Assembly (NCBI GenBank): GCA_916049765.1
Contig: CAJZIX010000001.1
Coordinates: 61,422 to 125,421 of the forward strand
Direction: 5' to 3'
DNA from: an uncultured bacterium
GTDB taxonomy: Bacteria > Patescibacteriota > Gracilibacteria > Absconditabacterales > Absconditicoccaceae
DNA: 64,000 nt
Shown: one piece after another, positions 9,016-19,659 of the stretch
Position numbering within the stretch: the stretch's first letter is position 1
Layout of the letters: every line of letters starts with the position of its first letter
Position numbers and translations under genes: made by a program
The notes under the pieces: model-generated
Database searches by the model: none
Told to the model about the DNA's origin: nothing
The model's input: only the letters and a program-made list of their open reading frames with translations

Positions 9016-10011
9016 ATGAAAACTGAACTTCCAATTCAGAATAAAAAAGTCCTCATTCTAGGAAATCGATCCTACAAAAACCTAGGTGATGAACTCATTT
9101 TACTTGGGACCATCCGTCTTTTGCAGAAGCAAGGAAATCAGGTTATTGTCTCTGCCTATCATCCTGAATGGCTCAAATCATTCTTCTCTCAGTTCGCTGA
9201 TCTGGAAACAATTAGCTTTATTCATGAGTTTCCCAAGGGAATTCGTTCAGCTTTTCGCTATTTCTTCTCTAAAAAGATCAAAGAACTCTGAAGCTATCGC
9301 TGAGTAGATGCTGTAATCATCGGAGGGGGAGAAATCCTGACCGAAGAAAGCAAAAACGCCTATCGATACCGAAATCTTGGCTTATTACCACTCCTCTGAA
9401 AACTCAAGAAACTCCCAATCTATCTCATGGGAGGCATACAAATCCCAAAGAAAAAATGAAATCTGATCCTTTTTCGCTGGTTACTTTCCAAGACCAAGGG
9501 AATTTTTGCTCGTGATGAGGAATCTGTTCAGGAACTCAAAGCTTTGGGATATCAAAAAGCAGAGTTTTTTATGGACACGAGTTATTTTGCCTATCCTCGA
9601 AAAGAAATAAAAAAAATTCCTCAAGAGACCAAAACCGTTTTGATCAATCTTAATAAGAATGGAGAACAGTTTTTCGAAGAACTGATCAAAGAATGCGAAA
9701 CGCTAATCGCTACTGGATTTCAGATCAAATACATCCCTGTAAGTAAAGGAGAAAGTGCAGTATACAACGATCTTTTGTATAAAGAAAAATTAGAAACCAG
9801 TCTTTGAATCAAGTTAGCAACCCTTGATTGGGAAACAGATTTCAAGGCTTTTGTACAAGAAATCGCTAATGCAGAACTTATAGTGACTGCAAGGCTTCAT
9901 CTTTTTCTAATCAGTTCTTTCATTAGAACAAAAGTGAAAGTCTTCCCTTATCAAAAGAAAATTTTAAAAATGCAGAAAGTTATTGAAAAATTGAATACCA
10001 AAGCGAAATAA
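9016..10011 (+). CDS. Polysaccharide pyruvyl transferase family protein (CsaB-like)
   Basis: 331 residues. Visible family marks: VLILGNRSYKNLGDELIL at the N-terminus, VIIGGGEILTEESKNAYRYR, PIYLMGGIQIP, and GIFARDEESVQELKALG followed by a DTSYFAYP turn, as in CsaB/WcaK proteins that transfer pyruvate from PEP to cell-wall or surface sugars. Six TGAs read as Gly. A wall-linked role fits its place between ftsL-like and mraY. Pyruvylated polymers anchor S-layer proteins in some bacteria; whether that holds here is inference. Confidence 0.8.
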
Positions 10012-10030
10012 TTTATTCCTCTAACGATAA

Positions 10031-11068
10031 ATGAAAAAAATAATATGAATTTTCCTCATAAGTTTTCTTGTATGATGTGCTCCTTTACAAAAAAGAATAG
10101 ACTCCTCCTGAGTGCAAAAAGAAGAACAACCTTTTAGATTTGAAGCAATTTCTGAAGCTTTTGATGAGTCAGAACTCATGGATCACTTTATTCCTTCCGA
10201 TACAGAATTTGTTGACAAAGAAAAGTGAGCATTACAAGTAAGTGGACAGTTCCATACGACAAAGGATTTCACACATCTCAATACTCAAAATATTAGCTTT
10301 CGTTCCTATCGTCCTTATCAAGCACCTTTTACTTTAGTAGATACAAATCAAGGATGGAAACCAACCATTATTGAGAATATCCATGAGATAAAGGAAATCC
10401 GCTCTAATACTGGAGTTTCTGCATTTATTCTGAGTTTTGAGAAAGAAGAACAAAATCCTCTTTCATGATCATTCAATGATAAAGAAGATCCACTCAAAAT
10501 GCTTTATTATCAAGGGAAATATTATAAGCTTCTCCATGATTTCTGGCTAAAAGAAGAGGCAAATCCGAAAGTTTGGAATGGTGATCTCTGGCATTTAGAG
10601 ATTCAAGAACATCAAGATAAAATCCCAGAATATCTTGTCATGAAAAATCAGGAACAAATCTGATCTTTTTTCTCTTTACCAGGAGCATGAAGTATGGTAA
10701 AATCCTTCCAAGTAGATGATCAATGACGATGGATCACTTATCAAAAAACAGAAAAACTTGCTGGAGAAAATAATTTCAAACGAAAAGAGGCTTTTGAACT
10801 TAATGGAGAAGATTTATTGAAAACTAATAAACGAAGAAATAGTTATGGACTCAATACGATTAACGATCAGATTTTTTTCTTCTTCAAAGACCAAAAGGGA
10901 AATATTGGTTATCAGCTATGAAACAAGAGATATCCTACTGAATTTGAAGATATTATTGACGAGGGATGTTGTGCTACCCCAAAAGTTATTGTAACTTCAT
11001 CTGGAAAAATCCGATTTGTTGCGAAAAAAAATGGGAAACTACAAGAATTTGAAGGAATACTCAAATAA
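10031..11068 (+). CDS. Lipoprotein, 345 aa
   Basis: The N-terminus has two Lys, a hydrophobic core and a lipobox Leu-Val-Gly-Cys at residues 13-16, in which Gly is a TGA codon; this is direct support for recoding. The lipidated Cys16 would anchor the protein outside the cytoplasmic membrane. Nine TGAs in 345 codons. The rest is rich in Trp/Tyr/Lys with repeated strand-like segments (GRWITYQK, GKIRFVAKKNGKLQ), possibly a beta-propeller-like sensor or substrate-binding domain. Short gaps to its neighbours suggest one operon with the envelope genes. Family not recognised. Confidence 0.7.
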
Positions 11069-11161
11069 AATGCTATTAAACCACGAGAAAAGCAAATCTC
11101 TTGCATTTCGTAGTCAAAAAAGCTACACTCTTTCCCACTATTCAGCTTTTATCTCTTTATT

Positions 11162-12259
11162 ATGACGATGTTTGATGGATGATGAGCTTTAATAAAGCTA
11201 AGTCAAGTACTCTTTTATGCACTAATAAGTTTCTGAGTTTCTCTTCTCCTCTATCCTAGCTATATCAAACTCTTACAAAAATTAAAAGCAGGAAAAACTA
11301 TCCGTGAAAATACTGCAACAGGAGAAAAATCTGAAATCTTCAGCAAACTTCATGCCCACAAACAAGGGACTCCTACGATGTGATGAGGAATGTTTTTGAT
11401 CGTAATGTTAGTTATGGTAATTGGATCCTTTTTGCTTCAGCATTTTGGCTGGATTGAAAATTCACTCTGGAATGCAAGAGAATCCTACATCATTCTATTC
11501 TGATTTTTCAGTATGGGATTAATAGGTTTGATTGATGACTTTCTCAATATCAAAAATTATGGGAAAGTAAAAGGACTCAGTGCCAGAGCAAAACTTATTG
11601 GAATGTTCATCTTCTCTGCTTGGATTTCTTATCGGTTTTATGTGAAACTCGGAATTGATTATATTAACCTTCGACCAATCGCAGGAAAAATCGAAGTCTG
11701 AATTTTATTTCCAATACTTACCTTTATTGCTACCATCGCGGTTGTCAATGCCATCAATATTACTGATGGACTCGATGGACTCGCAGGAGGACTCATGGCA
11801 ATGATTTTAGTAAGCCTTGCCTTAGTAACCTTTCTCAATGGAACCTATATTGCAACTACCGTTGTAGGAATTTTAGTTGCGGTATTATTAGCATTCCTTT
11901 TCTACAATATCAATCCTGCCAAAATTTTTATGGGAGATAGTGGAGCCTTTGCACTTGGAGGACTGGTCGCTTCACTAATTTATCTCCTCAATATGAGATT
12001 CTGAATTTTAATTCCTTTCTTGATCATCTTTGGAATCTTCATCATAGAAATCTGCTCGAGCTTCCTCCAAATCTTCTGGAAAAAAGCCCTCAAAAGAAAG
12101 CTTTTTGCTGTTGCACCTTTTCATCACCTTCTCGAGTACGAAGGACAAAAAGAAACCACGATCGTAATGAAATTTCGACTCATCCAAGGTATTCTTTCTA
12201 TTGCAGGAATCTTACTGATTCTTATAGAATATATCTTGATGAAAAATGGAAATCTTTAA
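11162..12259 (+). CDS. mraY: Phospho-MurNAc-pentapeptide transferase MraY
   Basis: 365 residues, the usual length. Makes lipid I from UDP-MurNAc-pentapeptide and undecaprenyl phosphate in the cytoplasmic membrane. Family motifs: KQGTPTMGGGMFLIV, where GGG is TGA-TGA-GGA; the acidic LIGLIDDFLN; NAINITDGLDGLAGG; FMGDSGAFALGG; and FHHLLEYEG in place of the usual His-rich loop. About ten membrane segments. ATG 11162 is the first start after an in-frame TAG at 11111-11113. The 93 bp between the lipoprotein stop and this start show no gene. Confidence 0.95.
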
Positions 12260-12312
12260 AGGGGGACCCTATTTAAACAAAAGACGATTAATAATATCCT
12301 ATTTTTTTGAAA

Positions 12313-12339
12313 ATAAAAAAGCTAGGAAATACTCCTAGA
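12313..12339 (-). terminator. Terminator of the Fur-family gene
   Basis: Stem CTAGGA / TCCTAG with a 5-nt loop, followed by T6 on the minus strand. Confidence 0.75.
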
Positions 12340-12363
12340 CAAAAGAAAAATCAATCTCGCTAA

Positions 12364-12714
12364 CTAATGAGAAAATTCTCCATAAATATTCAAACAAATT
12401 TCCTTTGCAGAAAAACCTTTTGGCAAGATACTCATATCTAAACATGGAAGATTAACATCATGAATAATGCCATTCTTCTCATCAATCAGATGCGCATGCA
12501 ATCCGATATCGGTTTCATAAAACATTTTCCCATCAAGAATCAAAACTTCTTTGAGTTCTCCCGTTTCCAATAACTCCTGAATATTCCTATAAACCGTAGA
12601 AAGTCAAACTTTTGGAAAATAGGTTTTTAATTCAGCAAAAATCTGATCTGTATTCAAATGATGATGATCACAAATTTTGAGAATAGTTTTCTTATAGGTA
12701 TGAACTTTCGCCAT
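12364..12714 (-). CDS. Fur-family metal/peroxide regulator
   Basis: 116 residues, short for Fur (130-150). The winged helix is clear: HHLNTDQIFAELKTYFPKV, then GLSTVYRNIQELLETGEL with Gly from TGA. The dimer/metal part keeps LHAHLIDEKNGIIHDV, equivalent to the His-rich metal site, but lacks both CxxC pairs of the structural zinc site. Likely represses by metal- or redox-dependent DNA binding. It is transcribed divergently from ileS across 167 bp. Confidence 0.85.
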
Positions 12715-12741
12715 GAGAAGGCATTAATAATAAAAAACAGA

Positions 12742-12769
12742 AATATATGCTTTTTCTTAACAAAGTCAA
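12742..12769 (-). promoter_or_regulatory. Promoter of the Fur-family gene
   Basis: Minus strand TTGACT, 16-bp spacer, TATATT; ATG 27 nt downstream. Confidence 0.65.
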
Positions 12770-12821
12770 GAAAAACCCAAGACTAAAACTGTTACTTTGA
12801 AAAGTGCTCTTTAATTTTCTC

Positions 12822-12849
12822 TTGTAAAACCCTTTCACTTACCTATAAA
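12822..12849 (+). promoter_or_regulatory. Promoter of ileS
   Basis: TTGTAA, 16-bp spacer, TATAAA. A small stem CTTACC / GGTAAG followed by T7 overlaps the -10 box and the start of the leader; it may be chance or a weak attenuator. Confidence 0.55.
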
Positions 12850-12881
12850 AACGGGTAAGTTTATTTTTTTGAAAAGAAGCT

Positions 12882-15800
12882 ATGGCAACAAATCTAGAGC
12901 GTATGAATGAACTCCTTGATTTTTGGATGAAAGATAAGACTTTCCAGAGATCTATTGATGAAAGAGCAGAGGCGATGGGCTATAAATTCTTTGATGGTCC
13001 TCCTTTTGCGAGTGGAAGCCCACACTATGGGCATCTTTTGGCTGGAAGTATCAAGGATGTGATCCCAAGGTATAGAACCATGAGAGGATATAAAGTAAAG
13101 AGAAAGCGAGGTTGGGACTGTCATGGTCTCCCTGTAGAAAAGGCAGTAGAAAAAGCACTTTGAATTGATGGGAAAAAGGACATTGAAGACAAAATCTGAA
13201 TTGAAACCTTTGTAGAAAAGTGCCGTGCCTATGTGAATCAAACCAACGATGATTGGAAGCGGTTTGTGGATCATACTGGACGCTGGGCTGATATTGAGAA
13301 CCCTTATTTCACGATGGATTTGGATTTTATGGAAAGCGTGATCTGGTGTTTCTCTACGATTTACAATCAAAATAAGGTCTATAAAGGATTTAAGGTGCAG
13401 GGATACTGCCCAAGCTGTGCAACTCCGCTTGCCAACAACGAAATCTCTGATGGCTATGAAGACAAGCAAGATATGGCAATCACCATCAAGTTTGCTCATC
13501 AAGCTCCAAAAAGTAGTGCATACGAAGCTTCTGAAGATGGTTTTATTGATGTGGTGGCAGGAGTGATCAGAGATGGCGAGGGTCGCTATGCGATGATTCA
13601 TCACATGAAGGAGAATCTCTGGTTTTTCCCTGGTGGAAAAGTTGAAAAAGGAGAAACTCAAGAGCAAGCGCTTGTGAGAGAACTTCAAGAAGAGGTTGGA
13701 ATTAGCGTTCAAGACCAGAATTTTCTCGGAGCGATCAAAATCATTCATCTCGGGAAACCTTATAGAGTCCATTGGTTTGAGGTGACAACGAGTGATACGC
13801 CAAGCGTTCAGGAAAGCGAGAAGCACAATGCACTCGTTTGGGTAAAAGAAGAAAAGTCTGAAAACAGCCTCGGATTTGCCCTTAATATCAACGGAACGAT
13901 TATTGATGATGAAAAGGAACTTACGCATGATTTCATTGATTTTCATCTTTTCAAAAAGGTTTTGGATCCTGAGGATAAAGGCTTGATTGAGGGGAAATTC
14001 AACTTCCTCGCTTGGACGACGACGCCTTGGACTTTGCCGAGCAATATGTTTCTCGCGGTCGGAGCTGAGATTGACTATGTGACTGTTTACGATCCTGAGA
14101 GCCAAGAATACTATGTTATGGCAGAAAACCTTTTGAAAAAATACTACAAATCCCCAGAACAATACAAATTTATCTACAAACAAAAAGGAAAAGAGCTTAA
14201 AAATCTGACTTATCAACCGCTCTTTGACTACATTCCAAATTCCAAGATTCCAACTGAATATAAGAGTCAGTTTTTCCAAATTTTGAACGGAGATTTCGTA
14301 AGTACTGAGGATGGAACCGGAATCGTGCATATCGCACCGACCTTTGGAGAAATAGACTTTATGGCGGTAGCGGAACTTCTCGGTGAACAGCATGCTTTGG
14401 AGTGGCTCTTTATGCCAGTTGATGAGTATGGTTGCTTTGATGAACAAGTGCCTGATTATCAAGGAATGAAAGTCTTTGATGCCAATAAGCTCGTGATGGA
14501 CGAACTCAAAGCGAGAAAGGTGACCGTGAAAGCGGAATCCATAACCCACTCCTACCCTCACTGCCGAAGGTGCCATTCTCCATTGATCTACAAGGCAATG
14601 TCAAGCTGGTTTATCAAGGAGAAGGAAATGAACGCTCAGACCTACCAACAAGCTGAGCAAATCAATTTCGTGCCTGAGACCGTAAAAAACAGATTCGTGA
14701 ATGGACTTCAGCAGGCTCCTGACTGGAATATCGCGAGAAATAGATACCGAGGTTCTCCTTTGCCGATTTGGCAGAATGTGGAAGATCCTGAAGATCGCTT
14801 CTCACTTGGGACGCTAGATGAACTCTATCATCTCACAAAAACAGGATCAAAAAATCTGACCAAAAACCTCTTTATCCGCCACGGAAGGACTGATTTTAAC
14901 GATGAGAAAAAGTTTGATGGACTTGGAGTTTCTGTTTTGACTTCAGAAGGACAAACACAAGCCAATACACTTGTTGAGAAGCTTGCAAAGCTAAAAGAAG
15001 AAAAAGCCGATCTCGTTTTCGTAGTTTCTCCTCTTCCAAGAGCGTGGGAAACCCTGAAACCAAGTCTGATTTCTTTCTTTGATGAAACTCTTGTTGCTGA
15101 CTGTGAAAAAAAATACTTTGAAATCGTAAAGAGCTATCAAGAAGCTTTCAAGAACGGGAATTTGCTTGAAATCGTGCAGGGAAATAATGAGCAAAATGTT
15201 TTCCAGCTTCACGAGCAGATTTTCGTGGATTGGAGGATGACCGATCATCTTTCTTTTGCAGACCAAGGGAAAGTTCAGCCTTGTGATCTTTTGAACTGGC
15301 AAGATGCGAGCAAACCGATCGGAATTGATGGTGAAACGACCGAAACGATGTTTGCGAGAGTAAAAAATGCCGTGCAGCATTGGAATGCAAAGTTTGCTAC
15401 AAAAACGCTTATCTACACTTCTCACAACGATACGATTGCGATGGCGAGAAAGGCTTTCCGCAACTTTGATTATGCGAGCAAGAGAAAGCAATTCTTGACT
15501 AAAAACGGAGAAATTCAGACTCATTACCGAGATAATGCGAGAAATACCGAAGTGGATCTTCATAAACCGTATGTAGATTCTTACTGGGGAATCAGAGAAG
15601 GTAAGACCTACAAGAGAATCCCTGAAGTGATGGATTGCTGGTTTGAATCAGGTTCTATGCCGTTTGGGCAGGATCACTATTTAGGAGAAAAAACTACTGA
15701 ACTTACTTATCCAGCAGACTTTATCGCAGAAGGACTTGATCAAACGAGAGGTTGGTTCCGTTCTCTCCATGTTGTAGGACACGCAATCAAGGGAGAAAAT

Positions 15801-17039
15801 GCCTTCAAAAATGTGATCGTAAATGGACTAATTCTCGCAGAAGATGGGAAGAAAATGGCGAAAAGTCTGAAGAATTATCCAGATCCTAGAGGACTCATTG
15901 AAAAACGAGGAGGAGATGCTTTCAGACTCTATACTTTGAGTGCTCCTGTTGTAAGGGCTGAACCAATGAGATTCGCTGAAAAAGGAGTAGAACAATGCTT
16001 CAAGGATTTCAATATTCCACTAGAAAATGTCTTCAAGTTCTTTGAAACCTATGCGAAAATTGATAAGCGAAAGAGTGATGGAACTGAGGTTTTCTTGATG
16101 AGGCATGCAAAAGCTGAAGGACAAGGCATGAATGATCCACTTACTGCAGAAGGGAAAGCTGAACTTGAAAGTCAAGAAACGAGAGAAAAAATCATCAGAC
16201 TTAATCCTGATATTATCGTTCATACGCCATTTTTGAGAACGAAAGCCACTGCCGAATATGTCCAGCAAACCATCAAAACCCTTACAGGAAGAGAAATCCC
16301 GCTTCAAGTGATCAATCCGCTTGGCGATGACAATGCAAAAAAATCCTATATGAAAGCTCTCTATGATGACCTTTTGAAAGAGCATCAAGGGAAAAGAATT
16401 TTGATCGTTGGTCATGCCTATACTTTAAGAACTATCCGAGAGATCCTTTATGAAAACTATCTTGAAGATTATGCTTATACCGAAGTTCAAAGACAAGAAG
16501 GACTCAAGCAGCTTGAAGTCGTTAAACTTCCAACCTATCAGATTGCAAATGAGCTTGATAAGTGGATTCTCGCAGAACTTCATCAGACTTTGAAGCTTGT
16601 AGACCACTACCTTGAGGCTTGTGAACTTGATGCTGCCCTCAAAAGCGGGATGGACTTTATTGAGAAGCTTACCAACTGGTATCTTAGAAGAAGCAGGAGA
16701 AGATTCCGAGGAAGCGAGATGACAACTGATAAACATTCAGCATATGCTACTCTCTTTGAGGTCTTGAGCACCTATCTCCAGATGATGGCTCCATTTACGC
16801 CGTTTATCACTGAGGAACTTTGGCAGAAACTTCAGACTTTTGTCGCTGGTAAAGAAGGAGAAAAAGCTGAATCGCTCCACCTTGCTTATTGGCCATTTGC
16901 GAGTGAGAAATACATTGATCAGCAGCTTATGGAAGAAATCACAACCGTGAGAAAAGCGATCAAGCTTGCCCTCTTCATCAGATCAAAGAATAAAATCGCG
17001 GTAAAGCAACCGCTACAAAAACTTGGATTAAAACTATAA
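12882..17039 (+). CDS. ileS: Isoleucyl-tRNA synthetase with embedded Nudix and two histidine-phosphatase domains
   Basis: 1,385 residues. The IleRS core is intact: PHYGH (47-51), [18 protein letters not shown] with a TGA Gly, CP1 editing domain [11 protein letters not shown] and [24 protein letters not shown], and KMAKS (991-995). Three extra domains sit in loops. A Nudix hydrolase at about 218-362 has a perfect Nudix box at 251-274 (G-x5-E-x7-REL-x-EE-x-G-I). Histidine phosphatase 1, about 660-890, has RHG at 666 and a later SHND His. Histidine phosphatase 2, about 1068-1225, has RHA at 1074 and VGHAYTLR. The C-terminus stops at [12 protein letters not shown], short of the ~150 residues usual in long IleRS. 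Only two TGAs, both in the first 110 codons. It charges tRNA-Ile; the inserts should hydrolyse nucleotide or phosphate esters, substrate unknown. Confidence 0.93.
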
Positions 17040-17054
17040 CATCCCAAAAACGAT

Positions 17055-17135
17055 AAAAAATCTCCTTGATTAGAAAATTTAAGGTGTCAAAAACCATTAA
17101 CATCACAAATTTTCTATCTGGCAAGGAGATTTTTC
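17055..17135 (+). terminator. Long inverted repeat after ileS, likely terminator
   Basis: Arms at 17055-17080 and 17107-17135 (AAAAATCTCCTTG plus TAGAAAATTT and complement) form a stem of over 20 bp with one bulge. Followed by TTTTTC. Confidence 0.65.
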
Positions 17136-17154
17136 TAATCTAAGTAAAAAAAAT

Positions 17155-17182
17155 CTGACTTTATAATGTTTCTAAGTATAAT
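17155..17182 (+). promoter_or_regulatory. Promoter of the VirB6-like pair
   Basis: CTGACT, 16-bp spacer, TATAAT; ATG 37 nt downstream. Confidence 0.5.
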
Positions 17183-17219
17183 GATAGCGTATTGATTATT
17201 TTAGTCTCATATCCGCATT

Positions 17220-19637
17220 ATGATAAAAAGTTTAAATACAAAAATAAAAGACTCTTATAAAACATGACAGAAAAATAGACGACTAAAAGTCATTTTTCTT
17301 AGTGGAGGTCTCTTTTTTCTACTTTTTCAGATGTCAGGAGTAATTGCAGCAGGAGGGAATACTGAAGCACAAATAATGACAGAACAACTTGTTTCTTGGA
17401 ACAACTTTCTCCAAGTACTATCAAGTATCGCCTATGTTATTTTGCGACCGCTCATTGCACTTGCAGGACTCTTGATGGACAACCAGCTGATCTATGGTTC
17501 ATTCATGCATCTTGATACTGCACTCTGGAAAATCTGGCAAATTGTCAGAACCTTTGCCAATTACGCTTTAGGACTAATTTTTTTAATCTGAATTTTAATT
17601 TATAATCTCTCACCAGAAAGAAAAATCTGATCGGTACTGAAGGGAATCGATAAACCTCAAGATCTCATCAAAAAAACACTAATTGCCAGTATTTTGATCC
17701 AAGCAAGTTGGTTTATTCTCATGGCGGCAGTCGATCTTTCTACTATTTTAACCTATACTGTTGGAGCAATTCCAACGACGTTGGTAGGAAATACAGATAT
17801 GACCGGAATGGATTCACGTGTCCTTGGAATGAACACCTTTCTCAATCTCTGAGATGAAGGAATCCAGAAAGACAAAACAACCGATGAAGCTATTGTAACC
17901 TATTGGAATACCAAACAATGAAATTCTGAAAAATATATTGCTCCCTGCAGAACTATAGAAGTCTGATCTGGAAAAGAAGGACAAAGCTTCATTATAGGGA
18001 GGAAGTTCTCTACACTTATCTGATGAAGCGATAAAACTCCACTTCAAATGGAAAAATGATATTGTGTTTATTATGGATCTCTTATTTCATTTTCAGAACT
18101 CAATCTCTCTCAAGGAGAAAGCTTCTCCCAAAAAATGCAAACCTTTGAGTCAGATGTCAAAAAAAGTAGTGAGGCAGAAAGAAATGCATTAGTAAAAGCA
18201 GGTATGATTTATCCTATTACTCCATGAAGAATTATTGCTTGATCTGATACAGTTTGATTATCAGTCCTTATTGGAAAAAACACTTATACAAGTAAAGGAA
18301 TTAATCCAGAATGTAAAATTTTCTGAGTTATTTCTCCAAAAAAAGATAAAGAAGGAAATTTTCAATGTCTTTATAATAATACTGAACTTTCTATTTCAAA
18401 TATTATTAGCAAAGCAAAAGCCATGACTGGACCATTTACTTCACTCTATACGAGTATGCTAAATTTCTCTAGTCTAGGAACAAGTAACTTAGGAGTATGG
18501 CAAAACTTTATCGTAGCTTTAATCAATGCAGGATTTGCTGTACTACTACTCCTTCCTCTTGTTGCTCTCGTTATTGTTTTATTTGCAAGAGTCGGAATTT
18601 TACGGTTGGCAATAGCACTTTCACCTTTTATTGTCATTATCCGTATTTTTGATAAATTATTTCCAAAAGATGTTTTACCAGAATATATTACTCTCGATGA
18701 ACTCATAAAATTACTCATAGCACCAGTCTTAATTTCATTTGCTGTCAGTCTTTCTCTCATTTTTATGACAACATTAAAAAGTTCACTCTGAAATACAAAT
18801 GTAGGACTTGATGAAGGAAATAAAAATACAAACTCAAAAAAGATAATCAGCGAAATTTCAGGCATGGATATTGATAATAATGGGAATCTTAATTATCTCG
18901 GATTTATCAAAATTAAATTTGATAATGCATTGATTAATTTCTCTTGGTTTTTAACAATGATTTTTGGTATTTGAATAACTCGATTCTTACTTTTTCGAGC
19001 AATCAAACAAACAAAAATAGGGAAAAGTATTGGATCAAGTCTTCAAAAATTCTGAGAAAATACTTTATGAACACTACCAATTATCCCTATCGGAGAAAAG
19101 TGAGTCGGATTTAATGCAGTAAAAACTTTCGCAGACGATCCTGATAAGCTTACTTGAGGACTAATCAAGCAAATGGAGATTGATCAAGCAAATACAGTAA
19201 GTGCTTTATTTGACAAAGGCAAAAGAGAAGAGTTAGAAGAGAAAAAACTAAATTCAGGCTTCTTTAATGCATCAGAGGGCTCTCCAGTAGAATACTTCAA
19301 TATTGATACTAATGATCTTGCTGGAGAATTGAGCACTTTTGAAAGAGTAGATACAGATAGAAAAGCTCATTTTAGCAATACCTCATGAAGTCTAGAAAAA
19401 ATGCAAGACTGGGCAAATAGAATACGAAAAGATCAATTAAATAAAGCAGAAAATGCACAATGAGACCCAGAAAACCCACAAACTGAAGCTGGAAAAGCAA
19501 AAGAAGCTCTAAATAACATTCTTAGTAACTCCAGTATTCAAGGCGTAAAAACAATAAAAAGTTGGGAATCAGGAGATATAAAGATAGGAACCTCAACATA
19601 TAAAATCGAAAATAATCAATTAACAATAAAATCTTAA
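17220..19637 (+). CDS. VirB6/TrbL-like polytopic membrane protein, 805 aa
   Basis: Start at 17220 (not the ATG at 17331) gives a signal-anchor: KNRRLK then VIFLSGGLFFLLFQMSG. Hydrophobic blocks follow: LWKIWQIVRTFANYALGLIF, LIASILIQASWFILMAAVDL, a long extracytoplasmic loop, then AGFAVLLLLPLVALVIVLF and IALSPFIVIIRIF. The order of an IW-VR-AN helix, a Leu-Ile-Gln-Ala-Ser-Trp helix and an ALSPF helix is typical of VirB6/TrbL-like proteins in CPR genomes. The C-terminal ~250 residues are soluble and charged. Many TGAs. Probably a channel subunit of a type IV secretion or DNA-transfer machine. The next gene is a paralogue. Confidence 0.7.
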
Positions 19638-19659
19638 TCATTTATCAACTATACTCTTC

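Noticed and set aside
11070..11192. 40-codon frame overlapping the start of mraY
   Set aside because: Different frame from mraY, no homology; the mraY start is better placed at 11162.
12894..14576. 560-codon minus-strand open frame
   Set aside because: It lies wholly inside ileS, which has clear motifs; the frame is a shadow of biased codon use and shows no protein family.
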